Shown here in pieces: positions 63,539 through 64,000 of a stretch of DNA of 64,000 bases. The translations under genes and the position numbers were made by a program. The stretch's first letter is position 1. Every line of letters begins with the position of its first letter. The DNA is from Sulfurimonas sp. Lineage in GTDB: Bacteria; Campylobacterota; Campylobacteria; Campylobacterales; Sulfurimonadaceae. Location: the NCBI GenBank assembly GCA_028044295.1, contig JAOFSE010000009.1, positions 1 through 64,000 of the forward strand, given 5' to 3'. Below the pieces are notes generated by a model that was not told where the DNA came from, made no database searches, and worked only from the letters and a program-made list of their open reading frames with translations.

Positions 63539-64000
63539 TTAAAAACTTGGGCTACCATCAAAGCTACCAAAACCTCCACCAAAGTTAGCAAAACTAGGAT
63601 CCATATAACCAGCCATTGAACTTCTCGCACGAAGTTTTTCTATATCAGCTTTACTAGATATATCTTGAGGACAAACTACTGTACACTCATTACATAAAGT
63701 ACAATCCCAAACTCCATTTGTTTGTATAACATCAATCTTATCTTTAGAATCTATCTCTCTCTTATCACTAACATATCTCCATACTCTAGTTAGCGAAAAC
63801 GGCCCTAAAAACTCTTCGTTAACTGCATAAACAGGACAAGCGCTATAACAAGCCGAGCATAAGATACAGTCACTTTGAATTTCATTCATCTTCTCATCTT
63901 CTGGAGTTAACGCAACATCTTTAGATAAAGAGCTTTGCCACGCCTTTGCTTTAGCATTAAAATCATATGCCTTATCCATATCTACTACTAAGTCTCTAAG
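63539..64000 (-). CDS. fumarate reductase/succinate dehydrogenase-type iron-sulfur subunit (partial)
   Basis: The C-terminal 153 residues of an FeS subunit; the frame is open to the window edge (codons for LRDLVVD run to 64000), so the start and the N-terminal 2Fe-2S domain lie outside. Two cluster motifs are present: CILCSACYSACP and CTLCNECTVVCPQD, both with four Cys in CxxCxxCxxxCP spacing. The usual FrdB/SdhB has a 3Fe-4S site at the second position, so this is more like the methylmenaquinol:fumarate reductase (MfrB/SdhB class E) type. The C terminus is Gly/Phe-rich. Confidence 0.85.
   Translation of the reverse strand, partial: LRDLVVDMDKAYDFNAKAKAWQSSLSKDVALTPEDEKMNEIQSDCILCSACYSACPVYAVNEEFLGPFSLTRVWRYVSDKREIDSKDKIDVIQTNGVWDCTLCNECTVVCPQDISSKADIEKLRARSSMAGYMDPSFANFGGGFGSFDGSPSF

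Overview
The window is AT-rich (roughly one third G+C), densely packed chromosomal DNA from a Campylobacterota (Epsilonproteobacteria) bacterium, most like Sulfurimonas or a close relative. The pointers are the many PAS/Cache/c-di-GMP and chemotaxis proteins, a Campylobacter-type cdsA-dxr-tsaD block, a fumarate reductase-type iron-sulfur subunit with two 4-cysteine clusters, a YgbA-type protein and a DUF234 protein. The genus is inferred from protein character, not from a marker gene. There is no phage, IS element, CRISPR array or rRNA; the only RNA gene is tRNA-Ser(GGA).

Layout. 33-3496 (minus): nhaA, an OmpR-type regulator, a histidine kinase and a small c-type cytochrome in one overlapping operon. 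3649-9041: a DUF234 protein, an ABC-F ATPase, a SIMPL-like protein, a YgjP-type metallopeptidase and dbpA. 9113-12528: two c-di-GMP EAL proteins. 12557-17525: a SpoU methyltransferase, a YgbA-like protein, rmuC and a WD40 lipoprotein. 17522-20515 (minus): a Cys-rich exported peptide with KCGxGKCG repeats, DoxX, a Tat-exported gluconate-dehydrogenase-subunit-3-like protein and a GMC oxidoreductase. 20637-24990: a small acidic protein, a GNAT acetyltransferase, a second two-component system, a PAS protein, an outer-membrane barrel and tpx. 25098-31609 (minus): cdsA-dxr-histidine kinase-orphan DNA adenine methylase-tsaD, a small conserved protein and rqcH. 31714-39494: a lipoprotein, a TonB receptor, unknown membrane and Cys-rich proteins, an RHH protein, a diguanylate cyclase and a CobT-family protein. 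39495-51477: a SUV3-like helicase, HD-GYP, rhodanese, DUF309, MscS, DUF481, an MFS transporter, a split PAS/chemoreceptor pair, a B12-binding radical SAM protein and LapG. 51474-57357: LapD-like receptor, a small membrane protein, a Cache chemoreceptor and purK-purE. 57367-58138: two broken genes meeting head to head beside tRNA-Ser. 58227-64000: DUF1538 transporter, an HTH protein, YajQ, a hybrid kinase and the C-terminal part of a fumarate reductase/succinate dehydrogenase-type FeS subunit.

How the genes work together. Signalling dominates: two complete two-component systems with kinases sharing the THELNTP H-box, an orphan kinase, a hybrid kinase, two chemoreceptors plus a free PAS sensor, and a c-di-GMP set (degenerate GGDEF-EAL, EAL-HDOD, active-looking GGDEF, HD-GYP, LapD/LapG and an EAL remnant). 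Housekeeping genes (tsaD, dxr, cdsA, purEK, dbpA, rqcH) are interleaved.

Three observations stand out. (1) The palindrome TACATGTA occurs 26 times by my count where about 2-3 are expected, almost always inside genes and in only two of three codon phases; it looks like a highly iterated palindrome. (2) The Cys-rich peptide/DoxX/GMC operon looks like a metal-binding or modified-peptide (HvfA/bufferin-like) locus without the usual DUF692 enzyme. (3) Seven or eight genes have a TATAAT-like -10 hexamer only 5-7 bases before the start codon and no Shine-Dalgarno sequence, which predicts leaderless mRNAs.
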